Below, in pieces: positions 60,477-64,000 of a stretch of DNA of 64,000 nucleotides. Made by a program: the position numbers and the translations under genes. Source of the stretch: Anolis sagrei (lineage: Eukaryota > Chordata > Lepidosauria > Squamata > Anolidae); contig NC_090025.1 of the NCBI RefSeq assembly GCF_037176765.1, positions 17,099,545 through 17,163,544 on the forward strand, read 5' to 3'. Numbering within the stretch: the stretch's first letter is position 1; every line of letters starts with the position of its first letter. The notes under the pieces are model-generated. The model saw nothing but the letters and a program-made list of their open reading frames with translations. It was not told where the DNA came from and made no database searches.

Positions 60477-60768
60477 TAGATGTAATGTTCGTTTGTGGCA
60501 TTAACATAACTCAAAAACCACTGGACGAATTGACACAAAGATTGAACACAATACATGTATCAGGCCAATGAGTGACCATCACTTGTAAAAACACTGAAAA
60601 ACACAGCAAAAGAGACTTAAAAAGCCAAAAAAATATTTAAAAATACATTACAACATTTACGCAAAACCACATATACATATGCAAACACATATACACAAAT
60701 ATATATATACACACACAAAACACATATACACAGACTGGGCCACAGCAACACATGGCAGGGGACAGCTT
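60477..60768 (+). mobile_element. second Helitron-like copy, short
   Basis: It reads agatgtaatgttcgtttgtg, aaccactggacgaattgaca, aatgagtgaccatcacttgt and ends gcaacacatggcaggggaca gcttg. It matches both ends of 59498-60388 but lacks most of the body. (CA)n and (GT)n tracts lie around it. Confidence 0.5.
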
Positions 60769-61074
60769 GTGTGTGTGTGTGTCTGTATACACACACACAT
60801 ACACACACCACTATTTCTGAGAGTTGACCAAAATAATTTATATCTGTCTATACCACTTTTTCCTCAAGATTGAGACCCAAAGTTGCTCACAATTTAAAAT
60901 GCCATTAACAAGTAAAAACATACAAAAGGTAAATATCAAAATTCATTACAATTATTAAAACAAGTGATGCAACGTGTTTTGCTTTTAATGGCAATAACTG
61001 ACCAAAGCGCAACCAACGTATTAGATTTGGCAATAATGTTTCCAATCAGATGCTTCACAAACACAACATAAATG

Positions 61075-61200
61075 TGTTGTCGAAGGCTTTCATGGCCGGA
61101 ATTATGGGGTTGCTGTGAGTTTTCCAGGTTGTATGACCATGTTCCAGAAGCATTCTCTCCTGAAGTTTCACCCACATCTATGGCAGGCATCCTCTGAGAA
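61075..61200 (-). repeat. Penelope-like 3' end fragment, antisense
   Basis: It reads gttgtcgaaggctttcatgg, ggttgctgtgagttttccag and gaagtttcacccacatctat. It is the terminal piece of the family. Confidence 0.5.
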
Positions 61201-61687
61201 TCCTACGACCTTGTCAGGATCTCAGCCACATCCTTGGACTCACATGGCCTCTTTGGCCTTCTCTTCCACCAAGGTTTTGATGCCACATTGTGTTTTGGAG
61301 TTTTTGGAGATACTTCTTTTCCTTTCTCTCCAGTTGTGTCTGCCATCTTGCTTCAACAGCCTCCCCACAAAAATGTATGGCCTCCAAAGATGGGAATGGC
61401 AACCCACTGCACCACTTATGAGGGGAAAACACAATCACTCTGAGGAGGATATATACATTTGTGTCTGTGTATGTGTGTGTACGACTGAGTTTGGGGTCTA
61501 TTTCGCCACCCAGAATAATTGGAAAGAGTTTGGCTGAAATAAGAGCCGTTCAATGAGTGTTTTCCAAATTGAGAGGACTTAAAAGTTAAGAAAGGAAGAG
61601 ATATGTATTTAAATGGATCAGCGCATGTCTGTTTCCAAGGCAATGTGAATGGAAAATAAAGGGTTTTCTTTCATGGCCTGGCTCCAG

Positions 61688-61701
61688 GTTGCCATAGCAA
61701 C
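61688..61701. promoter_or_regulatory. RFX X-box
   Basis: GTTGCCATAGCAAC fits the full X-box consensus GTNRCC-N2-RGYAAC without mismatch. It lies in a non-repetitive stretch about 5.7 kb upstream of the TMEM150C start codon. RFX factors (ciliary and MHC-II type) bind such sites; function here is inferred. Confidence 0.55.
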
Positions 61702-61842
61702 GCATTAAGGAGCAGTTAATCGCGCAGGCCTTGATCCCACAGAATTGCAAATAAGGTGGGCCTGGATTCGGCCCTCTTTTAGGCCCAAATCAATATACGA
61801 AAGTACATGGAAGAGTAGTTTGTTGGAGAATATAGTTTAATG

Positions 61843-62036
61843 CAGGCCTGGGCAAACTTGGGCCCTCTGGGTATTTTGGACTACAACTCCCACCATTCCT
61901 AACAGCCTCCGGACTTTTCCTTTTCCCCCTCAGCCGCTTAAGCGGCTGAGGGGGAAAAGGTAAAGGCCTGAGGCTGTTAGGAATGGTGGGAGTTGAAGTC
62001 CAAAACAACCAAAGGGCCCAATTTTGCCCAGGCCTG
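61843..62036. mobile_element. hAT-type palindromic MITE with 42-bp perfect centre
   Basis: It starts caggcctgggcaaacttggg and ends caattttgcccaggcctg, with long inverted arms. The centre 61919-61960 is a perfect palindrome. The same centre, imperfect, is in the MITE at 12255-12438. Flanks gtttaatg and atctacaa do not form a target repeat. Confidence 0.85.
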
Positions 62037-62449
62037 ATCTACAAAGTGGAATGAAAGGTGTCTTCATTGAGCAAGAATCCTTCTTTCCACAACAAGCCCC
62101 AATTTTCCAAAATGCAAATCTCACAGAGACAGAAAGTGAGGTGAAATCTTCTAAACAGATGCATACACAGCAAAAGAAACACCACAGGGGTGTTAACCCT
62201 TCCTTATTCTGTCCATATGTTGGAGCACGTAAGAAATCAGTGAATGTGTGTGTGTGTCAACTGTAAAATAAGATGCATGAAGCTGATTGGTCGGGAGCTG
62301 GCTGAGCCTGGGACTTTTGGTTACTGTTACATTTTTCAGTCTTGAGCTATGCAAGTGCAGAGAAGCAGAGAGAGAGAAGCAGAGAGAGTGTGGTCTTGTT
62401 TCCTGAGCTGCTGGAGGGAGATTCTTCACATGGACAAAGAAAGACCATG

Positions 62450-62895
62450 GACAAAGAAATGGACAAAGAAAGACGAGGAGCAGGGCCTTCCCGGTGGCGG
62501 TCCCCTGCCTGTGGAACTCTCTTCCTGGGGAAATCAGAACAGCGAACACACTCCTCTCTTTCAGGAAAAAACTGAAAACATGGTTGTGGGACCAAGCGTT
62601 TGGTCAATCGGGTAGGTAAAGAAAGGATTGATATGGCCTAGGAAATGTTTAATGGAACGGAATCTGGAACCCGGAAGACGAATGCTGAACGCGTGAATAG
62701 TTTCATATAATGTGGTTTGTTTACTTCGTGTGTTTAACTGTAATAATTGTTTTTAATTGTTTAACTATGACTTTATTATGTGTAACTGTAACTGTATAGG
62801 CATAAAATGGTGCATTGTTGTGTTAGCCGCCCTGAGTCCCCCCTCGGGGGTTGAGAAGGGTGGGGTAAAAGTAACGGAAATAAATAAATAAAATC
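62450..62895 (+). repeat. L2 LINE 3' end
   Basis: It runs from gagcagggccttcccggtgg and tgtggaactctcttcctggg to gccgccctgagtcccccctc and aaataaataaataaaatc. A purine-rich lead-in (62360-62450) precedes it. Confidence 0.75.
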
Positions 62896-63029
62896 TCTCA
62901 TAAAAGGACATTATGTGAATCAATGCCACTAATCACATGATTGTAAATATGTTGTTCTGAACTATGAAGAGTAAACTACTTGTTCTGTCTTCCAGGAGCT
63001 TGGTTTGCATTGTCCCTTAGTTGCATAAA

Positions 63030-64000
63030 ATAGCATTTATTTATTTATTTATTTACTTTACTTGTATACCGCAGTTTCTCAGCCCAACAGGCGACTCAAC
63101 GTGGTTTACAAGGATAAGGATCAATCAACGATATACAATTTAAAACCATAAAAGCATAATATACAATATTGACACAACAATAGACAACACAATGCATCTC
63201 ATAACTAGAGTCGTGATCCAATCCGTCGTCCAAATTTCCATTCCTGTAATCATCACATTCATTGCACTGTTTAACCGAATGCCCGTTCAAACATCCAAGT
63301 TTTTAATATTCTTCGGAACACCATTAGCGAGGGGGCTGATCTTACCTCCATAGGAAGGGCGTTCCACAGCCGGGGGGCCACCACAGAAAAGGCCCTGTCT
63401 CTCGTCCCCGCCAGCCGCACCTGTGAAGCAGGTGGGATAGAGAGCAGGGCCTCCCCAGAAGATCTTAGGGTCCGGGCAGGCTGATAGGCAGAGATACGTT
63501 CGGATAGGTAACTTGGGCCAGAACCGTTTAGGGCTTTGTAGGCCAACGCCAGCACTTTGAATTGAGCCCGGTAGCAAATCGGCAGCCAGTGGAGCTGGTG
63601 CAGCAGAGGAGTTGTATGCTCCTTGCGCTCTGCTCCTGTTAGTATCATGGCTGCCGAGCGTTGGACTAGCTGGAGCTTCCGAGCCGTCTTCAAAGGCAAC
63701 CCCACGTAGAGAGCGTTGCAGTAGTCTAGACGGGATGTAACCAGAGCGTGGACTACCGTGGCCAAGTCAGACTTCCCAAAGTACGGGCGCAGCTGGCGCA
63801 CAAGTTTTAACTGTGCAAATGCTCCCCTGGTCACCGCCGAAACCTGAGGTTCCAGGCTCAGCGATGAGTCCAGGATCACACCCAAACTGCGAACCTGCGT
63901 CTTCAAAGCATCCCTTTGCATTTTCCCCCAGGGCTGCTACAGTCTCAGCAGCACCCTGAAAGTTAAACATTAACAGAGGCTGGAAGCCAGCCTGCAAAGG
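63030..64000 (-). repeat. L2 LINE, antisense, well preserved, runs off the window
   Basis: The 3' tail is at 63038-63130 (ataccgcagtttctcagccc). The minus strand from 63921 to 63271 is open for 216 codons with SLGVILDSSLSLEPQVSAVT, HALVTSRLDYCNALYVGLPL, HTTPLLHQLHWLPICYRAQF and RAFSVVAPRLWNALPMEVRS. This is the RT C-terminal part. It is the best-preserved L2 here and may be recent. Confidence 0.88.

Overview
This is a 64 kb stretch of vertebrate chromosome, almost certainly from a squamate reptile and probably an iguanian-type lizard. The evidence is the repeat content: Sauria SINEs and a second tRNA-derived SINE, BovB (RTE) LINE sequence, many L2 and CR1 3' ends, R4-clade LINE, Penelope-like and Helitron-like sequence, hAT MITEs and long (TAA)n tracts. 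The species is not asserted. No bacterial, CRISPR or operon-like content is present.

Three host genes are supported, in the order HNRNPDL(-), ENOPH1(+), TMEM150C(-), as I recall for the human 4q21 block. HNRNPDL contributes only its first coding exon (4208-4326, minus); its remaining exons lie beyond the left edge. ENOPH1 is complete: six coding exons (10965-34662, plus) with canonical splice sites encode exactly 261 residues. TMEM150C is complete for coding sequence: seven exons (56024 down to 42038, minus) total exactly 750 nt, or 249 residues plus stop. Its 5' non-coding exon was not located.

Layout. 1-4.2 kb: HNRNPDL intron 1, packed with L2, CR1 and Penelope-like pieces in a local tandem duplication, then a GC-box/CRE/E-box cluster. 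4.2-4.6 kb: HNRNPDL exon 1 and promoter (TATA, CCAAT, NRF1, YY1-like). 4.7-9.8 kb: a second tandem duplication whose copies took different insertions (BovB+CR1 versus L2), then another LINE. 9.8-12 kb: an array of ~91-bp units split in two by the ENOPH1 promoter and exon 1. 12-34.7 kb: ENOPH1 introns with nested SINE, LINE, hAT, Tigger-like and Helitron-like insertions. 34.7-42 kb: sparse region, with the TMEM150C 3' side. 42-56 kb: TMEM150C coding exons with few recent insertions. 56-64 kb: upstream of TMEM150C, with Helitron-like units, hAT MITEs, a perfect RFX X-box and a well-preserved L2.

The three genes are unrelated in function: an RNA-binding protein, a methionine-salvage enzyme and a multi-span membrane protein. 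I found no previously undescribed gene system. The notable signals are structural: ENOPH1 exon 1 inside a tandem array, a probably expanded divergent promoter, an hAT target-site pattern across seven insertions, several fold-back palindromes, and an isolated X-box.
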